Assembly (NCBI GenBank): GCA_964428355.1
Contig: CAYRYU010000029.1
Coordinates: forward strand, 1-64,000
DNA: 64,000 nucleotides
Reading direction: 5' to 3'
From: CAYRYU01 sp964428355
Lineage (GTDB): Bacteria; Muiribacteriota; Ozemobacteria; Ozemobacterales; Ozemobacteraceae
The translations under genes were made by a program, and so were the position numbers. Below the pieces are notes generated by a model. It was not told where the DNA came from, ran no database searches, and saw only the letters and a list, made by a program, of their open reading frames with translations. Shown here piece by piece: positions 1 to 9,269 of the stretch (position 1 is its first letter; every line of letters begins with the position of its first letter).

Positions 1-399
1 CTTGCAGCCTGCTCCTTCCACGCGATCAGGAAGGTCCCCCGCCCCGGCTCATTCGATGAAGGGACCCCCCACCTGGTCCTGAGGGACGGCCATTGTCGCA
101 TGTGCCGGGATTTCCCATGCATCGCGGCCTGTCCCACGGGCGCCCTGAAACCCCCTGCCCAGGGCACATCGCCGCGGATCGGAATCGCCAGGGTTACCGA
201 GGAGCTCTGCCTCCGGCCCGCGGGAAACCTCTGCAACGCTTGCGATCAGGCTTGTTTCCCGAGAGCGAAGGCGATCGATCTTCCCGGAGAGAGGTTTCCC
301 CCCCGAGTCGATCCGGAGAAGTGCACCGGCTGCGGAGCCTGCGAATCGGTTTGTCCGGTCGACCCGGAAAAGGCCATCCAGGTTTTCTCCACAAAGTAA
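1..399 (+). CDS. Polyferredoxin, 4Fe-4S dicluster type (5' truncated by window edge)
   Basis: The frame is open from the first base, so the N-terminus lies outside the window. The visible 132 residues carry several cysteine clusters: one residual Cys (AACSF), then CRMCRDFPCIAACP, then CNACDQACFP, then the classic CTGCGACESVCPV near the C-terminus. Multiple 4Fe-4S clusters with this spacing are typical of NapG/NapF/MauM-like ferredoxins that pass electrons from quinol or cytoplasmic donors to a partner oxidoreductase. The partner is not visible. The TAA stop overlaps the A-tract of a terminator that serves the opposite strand. The family call is fairly safe; the exact pathway cannot be told. 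Confidence 0.75.
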   Translation, partial: LAACSFHAIRKVPRPGSFDEGTPHLVLRDGHCRMCRDFPCIAACPTGALKPPAQGTSPRIGIARVTEELCLRPAGNLCNACDQACFPRAKAIDLPGERFPPRVDPEKCTGCGACESVCPVDPEKAIQVFSTK

Positions 400-429
400 A
401 AAAGGGGGCGGACCATGCGATCCGCCCCC
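398..429 (-). terminator. Intrinsic terminator for the leftward carbonic anhydrase/M16 operon
   Basis: A perfect 9-bp stem (404-412 paired with 421-429, core gggggcgga/tccgccccc) with an 8-base loop is followed, read on the minus strand, by six T residues (398-403). It lies 13 bases past the stop codon of the gamma-carbonic anhydrase gene. Confidence 0.75.
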
Positions 430-442
430 CGCACTTTGCCTG

Positions 443-964
443 CTATTCCATATACTCCCGGGCAAGCTGGGTGTAATGCAGGGCGGATTTGCGGATCTTA
501 TCAGCCCACTCATCCTTGACAGGGCCTTTCACCGCAGCGGGAATTCCCATAACGAGTGACCCGGGGGGGATCTTCTGGCCTTCCCGGACCAGGGCTCCCG
601 CGGCGATGATACTTCCGGCCCCGACCTCGGCCCCGGAAAGGATGATCGCGCCCATCCCGATCAGGCATTCGTCCCCGATCCTGCACGAGTGGAGGATCGC
701 CCCGTGTCCCACCGTGACACGGTCCCCGATGACTGCGGCGCCCGCTTCCCCCACCTCGGCCCGGTCGTCGACATGGATCACGCATTGTTCCTGGATGTTG
801 CTCCCGTGGCCGATCCTGATCCCGTTGATGTCCCCGCGCAGGACCGCTCCGAACCAGATGCTGGCTTCCTTTCCGACGTCCACTTCCCCGATGACTGCGG
901 CGGTTTCGGCGACGAATGCGGTTTTATGGATCTTCGGTGTCTTCCCACGGATTTTCCTGATCAT
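443..964 (-). CDS. Gamma-class carbonic anhydrase family protein (YrdA/PaaY type)
   Basis: A 173-residue left-handed beta-helix (hexapeptide repeat) protein. Counting from the ATG at 964, the three zinc-ligand histidines of the family are visible as H64 (CVIHVD), H87 and H92 (VGHGAILH), and the conserved LRGD loop is present. Members hydrate CO2 reversibly or act as acyl-CoA-linked hexapeptide proteins; many YrdA homologues show little measurable activity, so function is not certain. I chose ATG 964 because GGGGAG lies just upstream and the product then starts like other family members; a GTG at 976 would add four residues. The gene follows the M16 peptidase gene closely and both appear to end at one terminator. 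Confidence 0.85.
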   Translation of the reverse strand: MIRKIRGKTPKIHKTAFVAETAAVIGEVDVGKEASIWFGAVLRGDINGIRIGHGSNIQEQCVIHVDDRAEVGEAGAAVIGDRVTVGHGAILHSCRIGDECLIGMGAIILSGAEVGAGSIIAAGALVREGQKIPPGSLVMGIPAAVKGPVKDEWADKIRKSALHYTQLAREYME

Positions 965-977
965 TTCTCTCCCCACC

Positions 978-3548
978 TCAGGGTTTCGTGATTCCGACGA
1001 CGTACTTCCCGCTTCCGAGGAGGAAATCCTGCGCCATCTTGGCGACCTCCTCCTTTTTCATGTTCCTGATCAGGTCGGGATACTTCGTGAAGTAGTCGAA
1101 CCCGACCCCGAAGAACTCGTCGGAGGAGAACTGGTCAGCCTGGGAGATGTTGTCTACCAGGCCGAGAGCATACTGGCCGAGAATGTACTTCTTCGCATCC
1201 TCGAGTTCCTCGTCGGAGAAACCTTCCTTGCGAATCTTCTCCAACTCCTCGATCAGCCGGGTACGGGCGGTATCGGTCTTGGCCGCTGCGGTGCTCAGGG
1301 TGGCGAAGAAGTACCCCGCGTTCCTGAGGCCCACATTTGCACCGTAGACCGAATAGGCCAGGGAATCCTTGTCGCGGAGGTTGGTGAAAAGGCGCGATGA
1401 CATGCTTCCGGAAAGGATGTTCTTGAGGACGTCCATCGCCGGGGTCCTTGGGTCGGACCGCGGAAAGGTGCGGGTCGCAACCAGGATCTGCGATTGCTCC
1501 CTGTTCTTCTGACCGGTGACCTCGATGGGCTTTTCGATTTCCTGGACCGGGGGCTCCTTGAGCTCGGCGGTCTTCCCTTCCGGAAGCTTCCCGAACATCT
1601 TGACGAGCTTCTCCCTCATCTCGGCCACGAAGAAATCTCCGACGATCGAGATGACCATTCCCTGGGCAATGTAGTGTTTCTTGAAGAATTGCGAGGCATC
1701 CGAGCGGCGGAGGTTCTTGACTGCGTCGGGAAGCCCCAGCGCTGAGTAGGCGATCGGCGAGTCGGGGAAGATCTTTGCCAGGGTCGGATAATACGTGAAG
1801 GGAAAAAGGTCGTCCATCTGCTGTTTGATCTTCTGCTGGACCATGTCCTGTTCCTTCCTGAACTCCGATTCGGGGAAGTCCGCACCGGCAAGGATTTCCA
1901 GGACCAGCTGGAGTGAGGGCATGAACTTCTCGGAGAGGCATTGCATCTTGATCGTCGCGTAACTCTTCTGGGCCGCGCAGGAGACGCGGGTTCCCATGGA
2001 TTCGAAGGCGACCGCGATCTGTTCGGCATTCTTGTCGGAAGTCCCCTTGAGAAGTGTGGTCGCGGTCAGGTTCGCGAGGCCCGCCTGTTCAGTGTCTTCC
2101 CTGAGGCCTCCCGCATCGACCTGGATGGCCATCGCAACGAGAGGGGCGGCGTGGTTTTCCTTGAGGATCAGTTTGAGCCCGTTTTCGAGCGTGAGCATTT
2201 CAGGTTTCTGGGCTTCGGTCGCAATCTTTGGAAGGTAACTGACGACCGACAGGTTCCAGTCGACGAAGCATTCGCTGGCAACCCGCTTGACATCGGCCAT
2301 CGTCACCTGCTTGATCCTGTCGACATAGAGATCCGCGTCGGGAAGTTTCCCCAAGGTGGCGTAATGCCCGTACGAGAAAGCCTGGTTTTCCGCGGTCTCA
2401 TGGACGAAAAGGTTGTCCGCGATGATCTGCTGCTTGACCTTGTCGAACTCCTCGGCGGGTATCGAGCCTTCTTTGAGCTCGTCCATCAGCTTGACCACGC
2501 GCTCCTGCACCCGGCGGACATTTCCCTGGGGCATCTGGGCATTCACCATGAACAGGGAGGGATCCTGCGAGGTGAAGTAACTGGCCCGGATATCGGAAAC
2601 CAGCTGCTCCGACTCGAAAAGCGTCTTGTACAGACGCGAGGATCTCCCCGAGCCCATGAGGTTTGCAATGACGTCCAGGACGTAATTGTCGGGGCTGGCG
2701 ATCCCGGGAACGTGCCAGACCATGTTCAAATACCCCTGCTGGATATCACCGTAGCGGGCGAGCTCCTTTCGGCGATCCTGGGCGGGTTCCGCCGGGACCT
2801 CCTGCGAGGGCATGGGGGCGGGGGTTCCGGACGCGACCATGGTGGCTTTCACGATGGGAACAACCTCGTCGGCCTTGATGTCCCCAACGACCACGACCCA
2901 CATGTTCGGAGGGGTGTAGTAACGCTTGTAGTAATCGAACACGGAGTCCCGGGTGGCGGAGGCGAGGCCGCCTTCAAAGCCGACGATGGGGTGCTTGTAG
3001 GGATGCGTCGTGTAGGCGACATCCTTGGTGAGGTTGTAGAGGAGGGAAGCCGGATCGTCCTTGTCCATCCGGAGCTCCTCGATGACGACCTGCTTCTCCT
3101 TCTCGAACTCGGCGGGGTCGATGAGACTGTTCATGACGGCATCGGCTTCGAGCTCCATCAACCGCTTGAAATGCTCCTTCGCCCCAAGGACGTGGTAGCA
3201 GGTGTAGTCGGACGCGGTAAAAGCGTTCTGGGACGCCCCGAGCTTCTTGATCTCCTTGTCGAGCTGGCCGGTGGGGTAGGTCGGGGTCCCCTTGAAAAGG
3301 AGGTGCTCGATCAGGTGGCTGAAGCCCTCCTCGCCCGGTTTCTCGTTCCTCGACCCCACGTGGATCCAGATGTTGATCGCAACCACCGGAGCGGCGGGCA
3401 TTTCCTTGATGAAGAGCCCCAACCCGTTCTCCAGGGTGAAAACCTTGTAGGGATCCTCGAGCGAAAAAACTGACGTGGTTCCCGCGGCGATCAATAGAGC
3501 ACACAGGAAGAGGGCGATGAATGCTTGATTCAACCCGATTCTGCGCAT
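978..3548 (-). CDS. M16 (insulinase/pitrilysin) family zinc peptidase, two-half fusion
   Basis: An 856-residue exported protein with a signal peptide (residues 1-30). The inverted zinc motif HLIEH occupies 78-82, with the further acidic ligand in the EKQVVIEEL segment. A second M16 module begins near residue 470 (MLTLENGLKLIL), but the equivalent of the HXXEH site reads AGLANLTATTLL, so it has no metal site. This pairing of one active and one inactive half is the known PqqL/YmxG-like bacterial arrangement, forming a clamshell that degrades peptides in the periplasm. GGAG lies 7 bases before the ATG. The stop is 13 bases before the preferred carbonic anhydrase start, which indicates an operon. 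Confidence 0.9.
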   Translation of the reverse strand: MRRIGLNQAFIALFLCALLIAAGTTSVFSLEDPYKVFTLENGLGLFIKEMPAAPVVAINIWIHVGSRNEKPGEEGFSHLIEHLLFKGTPTYPTGQLDKEIKKLGASQNAFTASDYTCYHVLGAKEHFKRLMELEADAVMNSLIDPAEFEKEKQVVIEELRMDKDDPASLLYNLTKDVAYTTHPYKHPIVGFEGGLASATRDSVFDYYKRYYTPPNMWVVVVGDIKADEVVPIVKATMVASGTPAPMPSQEVPAEPAQDRRKELARYGDIQQGYLNMVWHVPGIASPDNYVLDVIANLMGSGRSSRLYKTLFESEQLVSDIRASYFTSQDPSLFMVNAQMPQGNVRRVQERVVKLMDELKEGSIPAEEFDKVKQQIIADNLFVHETAENQAFSYGHYATLGKLPDADLYVDRIKQVTMADVKRVASECFVDWNLSVVSYLPKIATEAQKPEMLTLENGLKLILKENHAAPLVAMAIQVDAGGLREDTEQAGLANLTATTLLKGTSDKNAEQIAVAFESMGTRVSCAAQKSYATIKMQCLSEKFMPSLQLVLEILAGADFPESEFRKEQDMVQQKIKQQMDDLFPFTYYPTLAKIFPDSPIAYSALGLPDAVKNLRRSDASQFFKKHYIAQGMVISIVGDFFVAEMREKLVKMFGKLPEGKTAELKEPPVQEIEKPIEVTGQKNREQSQILVATRTFPRSDPRTPAMDVLKNILSGSMSSRLFTNLRDKDSLAYSVYGANVGLRNAGYFFATLSTAAAKTDTARTRLIEELEKIRKEGFSDEELEDAKKYILGQYALGLVDNISQADQFSSDEFFGVGFDYFTKYPDLIRNMKKEEVAKMAQDFLLGSGKYVVGITKP

Positions 3549-3726
3549 TCCTTTTCTCCTTGTTTGGTTTTGCCTATTCTACCACAGCCCCCTGTCCAGA
3601 AGTCATCGGAAACCCGAGCACCGCATCGACTTCCAAGCCCCCGTCGGTGAAAAACCCAGTGGACTGGAGCGGCAGTAAGGCCGATGGTAAAGGCTGGATC
3701 GAAATTTCCGTCGGGAGGTCCCTGGA

Positions 3727-4353
3727 ATGGGTTGGGCCTGGGGTATGGCTGTCCTCCAGGTGGTCCCCGCTTGGTTCCTGGTCATGGTTGCCCGCCGGGA
3801 ACCCCGTCGCGGAATGACGGACTCTCTCCGGACGGCAATCGCGTCGGCGGCCATTTTTTCGGTCTGCCTGATCGCGGAGAAGGGTGCTTTCGCTTTCACG
3901 CCGGACTATCCTCTACTGTGCATCGCGGTTGCGGCACCTTTGCTGGAGGAGGCAACACGTTTCTTCGCTATCCGGGTCCTGCTCGTCTCGGATATGGAAA
4001 CCGGGACACTGTTGGGGGCAAGCATGGGGTTGGCAGAAACCGTCATCAAGTGCCTGGCGGAAAGTCCTTCTCCCGAAGTGCTTGCGATAAGAGGGTTTGC
4101 CACCGTCCCCTTCCACGCCCTGTTGGGGGGAATCCTCTCCCGGGGGCCCGGCAACTTCTTCCCGGCAGTTGCGCTACATTCGGTTTTCAACTTCGGGATC
4201 CACATGGGAACTCCCTGGAGTTTCTCGATCTCTTTGGGGATCCTTGGCCTGTCCGGGCTGATCTGGTTTCTGGGCCTTCACCATCCCAACCAGGAAAAGT
4301 CGGCCGAAAGGGGGAGAGCCTCCCGGGATTCGATGGGTGGAAACCCGGGTTAA
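3727..4353 (+). CDS. PrsW-family intramembrane protease-like protein
   Basis: A 208-residue polytopic membrane protein. The motifs of the PrsW (M82) and wider Abi/CPBP-like families are present in order: EE at 74-75 in APLLEEATRF, E104 in GLAETVIK, H130 in VPFHALLGGIL, and H151 with N155 in ALHSVFNFG. These residues are thought to form the active site inside the membrane. PrsW of Bacillus cleaves an anti-sigma factor; no anti-sigma gene lies nearby, so the substrate is unknown. The start is supported by GGGAGGT at 3713-3719, seven bases before the ATG. The polar C-terminal tail after residue 185 is probably cytoplasmic. Confidence 0.7.
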   Translation: MGWAWGMAVLQVVPAWFLVMVARREPRRGMTDSLRTAIASAAIFSVCLIAEKGAFAFTPDYPLLCIAVAAPLLEEATRFFAIRVLLVSDMETGTLLGASMGLAETVIKCLAESPSPEVLAIRGFATVPFHALLGGILSRGPGNFFPAVALHSVFNFGIHMGTPWSFSISLGILGLSGLIWFLGLHHPNQEKSAERGRASRDSMGGNPG

Positions 4354-4413
4354 TGAATCCCCATCCTTTGCCGATAATAAATCCATCTCTATTCTTTCCG
4401 GGGGGATACACCC

Positions 4414-5385
4414 ATGAATGGCAAACGAACCTCCTTCCTCATCGGGGTCCTGATCTCCGNNNNNNNNNNNNNNNNNNNNNNNNNNNNNNNNNNNNNNNNN
4501 NNNNNNNNNNNNNNNNNNNNNNNNNNNNNNNNNNNNNNNNNNNNNNNNNNNNNNNNNNNAGGAACCGCCGAGGGGTTCGCCGATTTCCCGGTTGCGCCAA
4601 AGATCCAGGCTCCGTTCAAGGTTCTTCGCCAGGCCGGGATCGTGAAGGGATATCCTGACGGACGGTTGCATGGGGAACGTGCGATCAGCAGGCAGGAAAC
4701 GGTCTGTCTCCTGTTCCGGCTCTACGAACATGCATCCAATGCCCTCAAGACGCGTCGGACGGAAAAGGGGATCAGCTTCCTGGATCTTCCCTTCGACCAC
4801 CCCGTCATGGATACCATCCGATTTCTCGAGAGGGCGGGGGGATTCGACCAGGTTCAGCTCAAGCCCTGCTTCGACGGTTACTCGATCATTTCCGAGCGGC
4901 AGGTCGCCGACATCATCAAGGGAATACTTGTGAAACATGGTCGGGAAGCGGAACAGGCTTCGATCGACCAGCTCCTGGATGCTGAAAATCCCATCCAGTC
5001 AGCCAACCGTGGATGGTTTGCGCTCGCACTCAAGATTCTGGCCGAACCGTATCTCCCCACCACCGACGGTCATGGAAACGGCGAATTCTACAAGGACGTG
5101 GACAGATCTTCCCCCCAGTTCCAAGCCGTGGACTTCCTTGCGAGAAAGGGAATCTACCTTGGTTATCCCACCGGCAACCTCCACGGGGACGAAGGGGTAA
5201 CCTGGTTCGAAGCGGTCGGAGTGCTCAATGCCATGCTCATCCAGTTCGACATCGATCGGCCGGACTCGGAAAAGGAGGAGTCCCTGCAGAAGTCCGATCT
5301 CGATTCATTCATCGCGATCCTCAAAGCGAAAAAGGCACGAATCCGCCGGATTCTCGACCGGCCTCCGACAGTCAGGGGAAAGTAA
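4414..5385 (+). CDS. Secreted protein with S-layer-homology-like repeats (contains assembly gap)
   Basis: The N-terminus (MNGKRTSFLIGVLIS) looks like a signal peptide and runs straight into a 100-N gap. After the gap the same frame continues, although with unknown bases this may be chance. At least two SLH-like modules are visible: FPVAPKIQAPFKVLRQAGIVKGYPDGRLHG and, near the C-terminus, QFQAVDFLARKGIYLGYPTGNLHG with the following TWFEAVGVL. SLH modules anchor proteins to peptidoglycan-linked polymers or the outer envelope. GGGGGA lies eight bases before the ATG, and a strong terminator follows 40 bases after the stop. The real length is unknown because of the gap. Confidence 0.65.
   Translation: MNGKRTSFLIGVLISXXXXXXXXXXXXXXXXXXXXXXXXXXXXXXXXXXGTAEGFADFPVAPKIQAPFKVLRQAGIVKGYPDGRLHGERAISRQETVCLLFRLYEHASNALKTRRTEKGISFLDLPFDHPVMDTIRFLERAGGFDQVQLKPCFDGYSIISERQVADIIKGILVKHGREAEQASIDQLLDAENPIQSANRGWFALALKILAEPYLPTTDGHGNGEFYKDVDRSSPQFQAVDFLARKGIYLGYPTGNLHGDEGVTWFEAVGVLNAMLIQFDIDRPDSEKEESLQKSDLDSFIAILKAKKARIRRILDRPPTVRGK
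4460..4559. other. Assembly gap (100 N), true size unknown
   Basis: Exactly 100 N inside the SLH-like gene. Unlike the other three gaps, the two flanks here share no duplicated sequence, so real sequence is probably missing. Confidence 0.95.
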
Positions 5386-5427
5386 CCCGCCCGCGTTCTG
5401 CGAGAAAGGGATCAACTCCGCTCAAGA

Positions 5428-5450
5428 CCGCCCGACCTGGGGCGGTTTTT
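5428..5450 (+). terminator. Intrinsic terminator for the SLH-like gene
   Basis: CCGCCC (5428-5433) pairs with GGGCGG (5440-5445) across a six-base loop and is followed by TTTTTC. Confidence 0.75.
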
Positions 5451-5466
5451 CGATTCACGGGAAACC

Positions 5467-5494
5467 AAAAAAATCCCCCCGCGGTTGCGGGGGG
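5467..5494 (-). terminator. Intrinsic terminator for the leftward membrane-protein gene
   Basis: A perfect 8-bp stem (CCCCCCGC 5475-5482, GCGGGGGG 5487-5494) with a four-base loop. On the minus strand it is followed by AT6-7 (5467-5474). It faces the terminator at 5428-5450, closing two convergent genes. Confidence 0.75.
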
Positions 5495-5516
5495 TATGTC
5501 ATGAAAAGGCGGCAGT

Positions 5517-6176
5517 TCAAATGCCGGCTTGTGGCGAAAGTGAGCTATCCAACTCCCTGTGATGGTTTTCGAGAATGCTGCATTTCAGCATCTGGGAAAG
5601 TAGATGAGATGCTTCTTCGGTATGTTCATACCGGAGGCTGCAGAAAAGCCGTTCAACGGTGAATCCCTGAAGCCGTCTGAAATAGATCTTGATGTTCCAC
5701 ATGCAAGCCCGCTTCGAAATGAAACATTCCGCGATCGGGCAGATCTCCATGTGAAGAACAGAATTGAAGTTATAGGTGGCCTTTCTTGTCCCGAGGATCG
5801 AGGACTCCTCATACTTGATGCAGCTTCGGGTCCGGTCGATGTGGACGGTTTTCCGGTAGGAAATGAGGATCAACCCGCAGGAGACGGCGAAAAGAGAGAG
5901 AAAGAAGGAGCAACAGCAGACGATGCCAAGGGGGGACAGGAAGAGTCCACAGGAGACGGCCTTCATTCCGAGTCCGAACCCGGTGACCATAAGCATCATT
6001 CCAAAGGCACCGGGGGCTTTCGAGGTCCGGAATACCAGTTCCTCGGGACCGCAGTCCTCGACTTTCATCCCCTTGATGAAGCTAAGCAACTCCATTTCCT
6101 TGGGTGTGTCCTCGTTCTCTTTTTTTTCGGACCGGACGATTTCCGGCATCTTATCAGCATGAATCCAGCGCGTCAA
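5517..6176 (-). CDS. Hypothetical membrane protein with two transmembrane segments
   Basis: A 219-residue protein I do not recognise. It has a polar N-terminus, then two close hydrophobic segments (about residues 58-80 and 83-106, separated by only a few residues), and a C-terminal soluble half with regular beta-type hydrophobic spacing (KTVHIDRTRSCIKYEES). That layout recalls bacterial PH-like (DUF304 type) membrane proteins, but I cannot confirm it. An internal ATG (residue 10) is an alternative start. Base composition here looks more AT-rich than in neighbouring genes, and the gene is flanked by a 450-base region without genes, so recent acquisition is possible. Confidence 0.5.
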   Translation of the reverse strand: MTRWIHADKMPEIVRSEKKENEDTPKEMELLSFIKGMKVEDCGPEELVFRTSKAPGAFGMMLMVTGFGLGMKAVSCGLFLSPLGIVCCCSFFLSLFAVSCGLILISYRKTVHIDRTRSCIKYEESSILGTRKATYNFNSVLHMEICPIAECFISKRACMWNIKIYFRRLQGFTVERLFCSLRYEHTEEASHLLSQMLKCSILENHHRELDSSLSPQAGI

Positions 6177-6625
6177 TAGTGTTTTTTCGCTTCGGGTCCG
6201 TACACTCCATGATCTGCCACCATCACGCGCGAGTCACGAAAAATACTTTCTATGTACGGAACGATCCCTTTCCAAATGCCATTTTCAATACCATATTTTT
6301 CGCTTCCTCCGACGGTTTTCCGTGTGTTCCGCCCCTCACAGACCCGTGTACACAACTTTTGGGAAACGCTGCTCCAAATGGACATTCAAGACATCACCAA
6401 ACCAGGAAAATCCGAAATTTCGAACGTCGGAAGGTTTCGGCATTCCGGCGCCAAAAACCCTTTTCCGGAATCCTTTCCTTTCCAGAGGGCACTTTCAGCC
6501 CCATGCTTTTGCTCCTATCTGGCGACATCGTCGCGCGTCACTCCCCGAAAGGGGTACACGAACTTGATCGCATCCGCGAACGAGGAAGTCGTTTTTTCTG
6601 CAAGCCAAGGGCCGCCAGTGAGGTT
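6177..6625. other. 449-base intergenic region, no gene supported
   Basis: Between two leftward genes. No ORF here has both a plausible start and protein-like composition. It is more AT-rich than its surroundings and probably carries the promoter of the membrane-protein gene. A short perfect inverted repeat (ATTCCGG 6442-6448, CCGGAAT 6465-6471) is visible, but without a T-tract I would not call it a terminator. Confidence 0.5.
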
Positions 6626-9199
6626 TCAGAAAAGGCTTGGGTCGATTTCGAAGTCCGGGTAGTACTTTTGAACCTTCCTGTCCAGGTCGATCAGCTCCCA
6701 GGGGACCTTTGCGGGCTCGTAGATCTCGCTGGAAGCCTCGAAAAGAAGTTTCACGTCGGGAAGTTCCCGTGAACACTGCTCCGCAAGTTCTTTCCATGAG
6801 CCAAGTTCGTAATAGTACTCATCGATGATCTTCTTGATCTCGGGAGCCGAAGTCGTCCTTTCGGTCAGCTTGGCAAGAAACCCAACCGCTCCAAGGACCA
6901 ACCACATGCTCCGGTCACCTGTGGTGGTGAAGATCCTGTTCCATTGATGGTACCTCTTGGCCTCCTGGCGGAACCGGACAAGGTAATGCCGGAAATCCTT
7001 CAGAGGCGTCTCGATCCCGCCAAGGAAGTTGGCGAACCCGTTCCATGCCTCTTCCACCCCGTTCCGCCCCTGGATGTCGAGGCATTTCCCGTCGACCATG
7101 AAGTCCCTGATCTCCTTCATCTCCGGCCGGCTGTCACTTTCCAGCCAAACCGCCCACGTCTCCTCCTGGTTGGCAAACTGCTCAAGGAGTTGGGCCACGC
7201 AACAACCCAACGACATCTGGAGGAGGCGGCAGTAGAGGTTAACCGGGGTCATGGAAAGGGTCCCCACCTGATCTATGAAAGTCTTCTCCAGTTTCTCGCG
7301 GCAGGCTGCGACTATCTCGCTCTTGGGAACGCTTTTCTGGTGAGCGAACCGGCCGTAGTCCTCATTGGTAAGGATGTCCCTTTCCTCCAGGACCTGGCAG
7401 AGCTTCTGGAGATCCTTCTTCAAAAGGTCGTTTTTCACCGTCTCCGGGGCCCTGGCGAGCATGCTGATCGCGGAACGGCAGAGCCGTATCTTGTCGAGGG
7501 AATTGTCGAAGCGCTTTTCACGGTCGACCTCGGTGTTCTTCGCCCGGTATTCGAGCCTGTCATTGCACTTTTTCAGGAGCTCGACAAGGCCGGACAACTC
7601 CTTGGTTCTTGCCAGGACGGCGTCTGCGGTGAACGCCTTGCGAAGAACCGCATCAGACCATCGGTCCGTGGAAATGGAAAGAAGGGGAAGATAGTTGAAG
7701 GGTGCCTGTTCGAGACGCAGGGCCAGGACCTCCGCAACGGAGCTGTTCTGCCAGTCGAGGGGTTTGCTCTGGCGGAAGTTCATGAAGATCCTTGTCAGGG
7801 CGAAATCCGGGTTGAAATAAACGTATTCGCGGTCATACTGGGCGAGGAACTTCTTGAACCGGTCGTCGGTTGCCTTTTTCAAAACCGGAGCAAGGTACCC
7901 CCCGCGGGTGGCGAAAGTCGCTAGCGCGCTCCAGATCTTGTCGAGGAAGGATTTTCCCTCTTTGGCTTCCGCTTCGGTGGGCTTCCAGGACATGTAATCC
8001 GTTTTTGCCCTCCATAGCTCGAGCAGGCTTTCACGGGAAACCGAGTCGAGGGGTATATCCTTCGTTCCGTAATAGGTCATCAGGACCCCCTGCCGGACAA
8101 GGGCTTTGTAAACCCCCTCGTAATTCTTGACGTTCCGGTCGTTGCAGTCGATCTTTTTCTGCTCCTCCAGCCGGGCCCCGAAATCCTCATCGGCCCGGAT
8201 CCACGAGAGGGAACGTTTCCCGCCATTGGCTTTGAAGACGTCCTGGTTTTCGAAAAAGGTTCGGAACTTCTCATCCTCGGTTTTCAGGAACCAGAAGGAG
8301 TTCTCGTAACATTCGAGCCACTTCGCCCGGTCCCGGCCGATCTGATCGAGTACAAGCTCGGTAACGATCACGCCCAGAAGAATCAAGGCCGCGGGTGGAA
8401 AAACGAGGATACCGGTCAGAAGCATCAGGTTGACGATTCCCATCGTGTAATCGATCCAAAGCTTGATGGTGTCCCATGTGTAACCACCACCGATGCCCCT
8501 AACCCCTCCTTTGAGGTCCTCGCTGTGAAGCAGGGAATCGACGGTTCCGATCAACCCGACGACGGTCGTGGCGATCCCGAGGAATTTGAGTCCGACCTTT
8601 CCAGCTTCGAGCAAGCCCCGGGTCTTCAAGAGCCAGGTGCATGAGCCACCTTCGGGGCTTGAAAGCATTGCTTCTCCGAAACCGGATTCCTCCAGGAACT
8701 TCTGGATCTTGGGGAAATGTTCGGCGAGAAATGCGTTTGCCTTTGCAGCCATGGTCCCGCCGCCTCCCTGGTTGAAGAAACCGGTGAAGTAGGGTGAGAG
8801 CTCCTGGAAAGCCGGGCCGAGGTTTTGCTGGACGGTGTTCTTGTTCCGGTTTTCCAGATGCTTGGCGATGGCCTGATGAACGCCGACCGCGTCCGAGGAA
8901 TCGACTCCCATCAGGTTGAGAGATTCGATGATCATTTGCTGCGCCTGGCCGAATGCCATGTGCTCCAACGCCTCGCGGGTGTTTCCATAGACCATTAGCT
9001 GGAACTCCAACCATTTGTTGGGCATGAGAATGTCGTCCGGGTTGGTCGAGGAATCGACCACCTGGTCGCCCTGTTTGGGCCCTGCGGCATCCAGAAGGTC
9101 GTCTTCGGCTGCGAAAACCTCTACCGCAAGGGGCTGGAAACCGAACCAGATGGCGAAAACCAGGACCAGGATCCTCTTTGTCAGTCTTCCGGGTTTCAT
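6626..9199 (-). CDS. Large exported protein of unknown function with internal membrane segments
   Basis: 857 residues with a clear N-terminal signal peptide (about 1-31, ending FAAEDD). Hydrophobic segments lie in the first half (GLKFLGIATTVVGLIGTV and the longer stretch from DYTMGIVNLMLLTGIL to VTELVLDQIG), which suggest a membrane hairpin. The rest is mostly helical and charged with no motif I can name. GGAG is placed well before the ATG. It lies 70 bases downstream of the TPR gene that ends the pseudopilin cluster, in the same direction, so it may be the last gene of that operon. No function is proposed. Confidence 0.7.
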   Translation of the reverse strand: MKPGRLTKRILVLVFAIWFGFQPLAVEVFAAEDDLLDAAGPKQGDQVVDSSTNPDDILMPNKWLEFQLMVYGNTREALEHMAFGQAQQMIIESLNLMGVDSSDAVGVHQAIAKHLENRNKNTVQQNLGPAFQELSPYFTGFFNQGGGGTMAAKANAFLAEHFPKIQKFLEESGFGEAMLSSPEGGSCTWLLKTRGLLEAGKVGLKFLGIATTVVGLIGTVDSLLHSEDLKGGVRGIGGGYTWDTIKLWIDYTMGIVNLMLLTGILVFPPAALILLGVIVTELVLDQIGRDRAKWLECYENSFWFLKTEDEKFRTFFENQDVFKANGGKRSLSWIRADEDFGARLEEQKKIDCNDRNVKNYEGVYKALVRQGVLMTYYGTKDIPLDSVSRESLLELWRAKTDYMSWKPTEAEAKEGKSFLDKIWSALATFATRGGYLAPVLKKATDDRFKKFLAQYDREYVYFNPDFALTRIFMNFRQSKPLDWQNSSVAEVLALRLEQAPFNYLPLLSISTDRWSDAVLRKAFTADAVLARTKELSGLVELLKKCNDRLEYRAKNTEVDREKRFDNSLDKIRLCRSAISMLARAPETVKNDLLKKDLQKLCQVLEERDILTNEDYGRFAHQKSVPKSEIVAACREKLEKTFIDQVGTLSMTPVNLYCRLLQMSLGCCVAQLLEQFANQEETWAVWLESDSRPEMKEIRDFMVDGKCLDIQGRNGVEEAWNGFANFLGGIETPLKDFRHYLVRFRQEAKRYHQWNRIFTTTGDRSMWLVLGAVGFLAKLTERTTSAPEIKKIIDEYYYELGSWKELAEQCSRELPDVKLLFEASSEIYEPAKVPWELIDLDRKVQKYYPDFEIDPSLF

Positions 9200-9269
9200 G
9201 CTCTCTCCTTTTCAGTACCGATCCCTTGTATATTCAGGGAATCCCGGCATTTGGTTTAGCTTCACCGGA

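Noticed and set aside
470..1500. Active second M16 site in the C-terminal half of the peptidase
   Set aside because: The C-terminal half has no HXXEH at the expected position (AGLANLTATTLL), as in known inactive halves.
1941..3473. 510-codon plus-strand frame opposite the M16 peptidase
   Set aside because: Shadow frame over a well-supported peptidase; no recognisable domain and no ribosome site.
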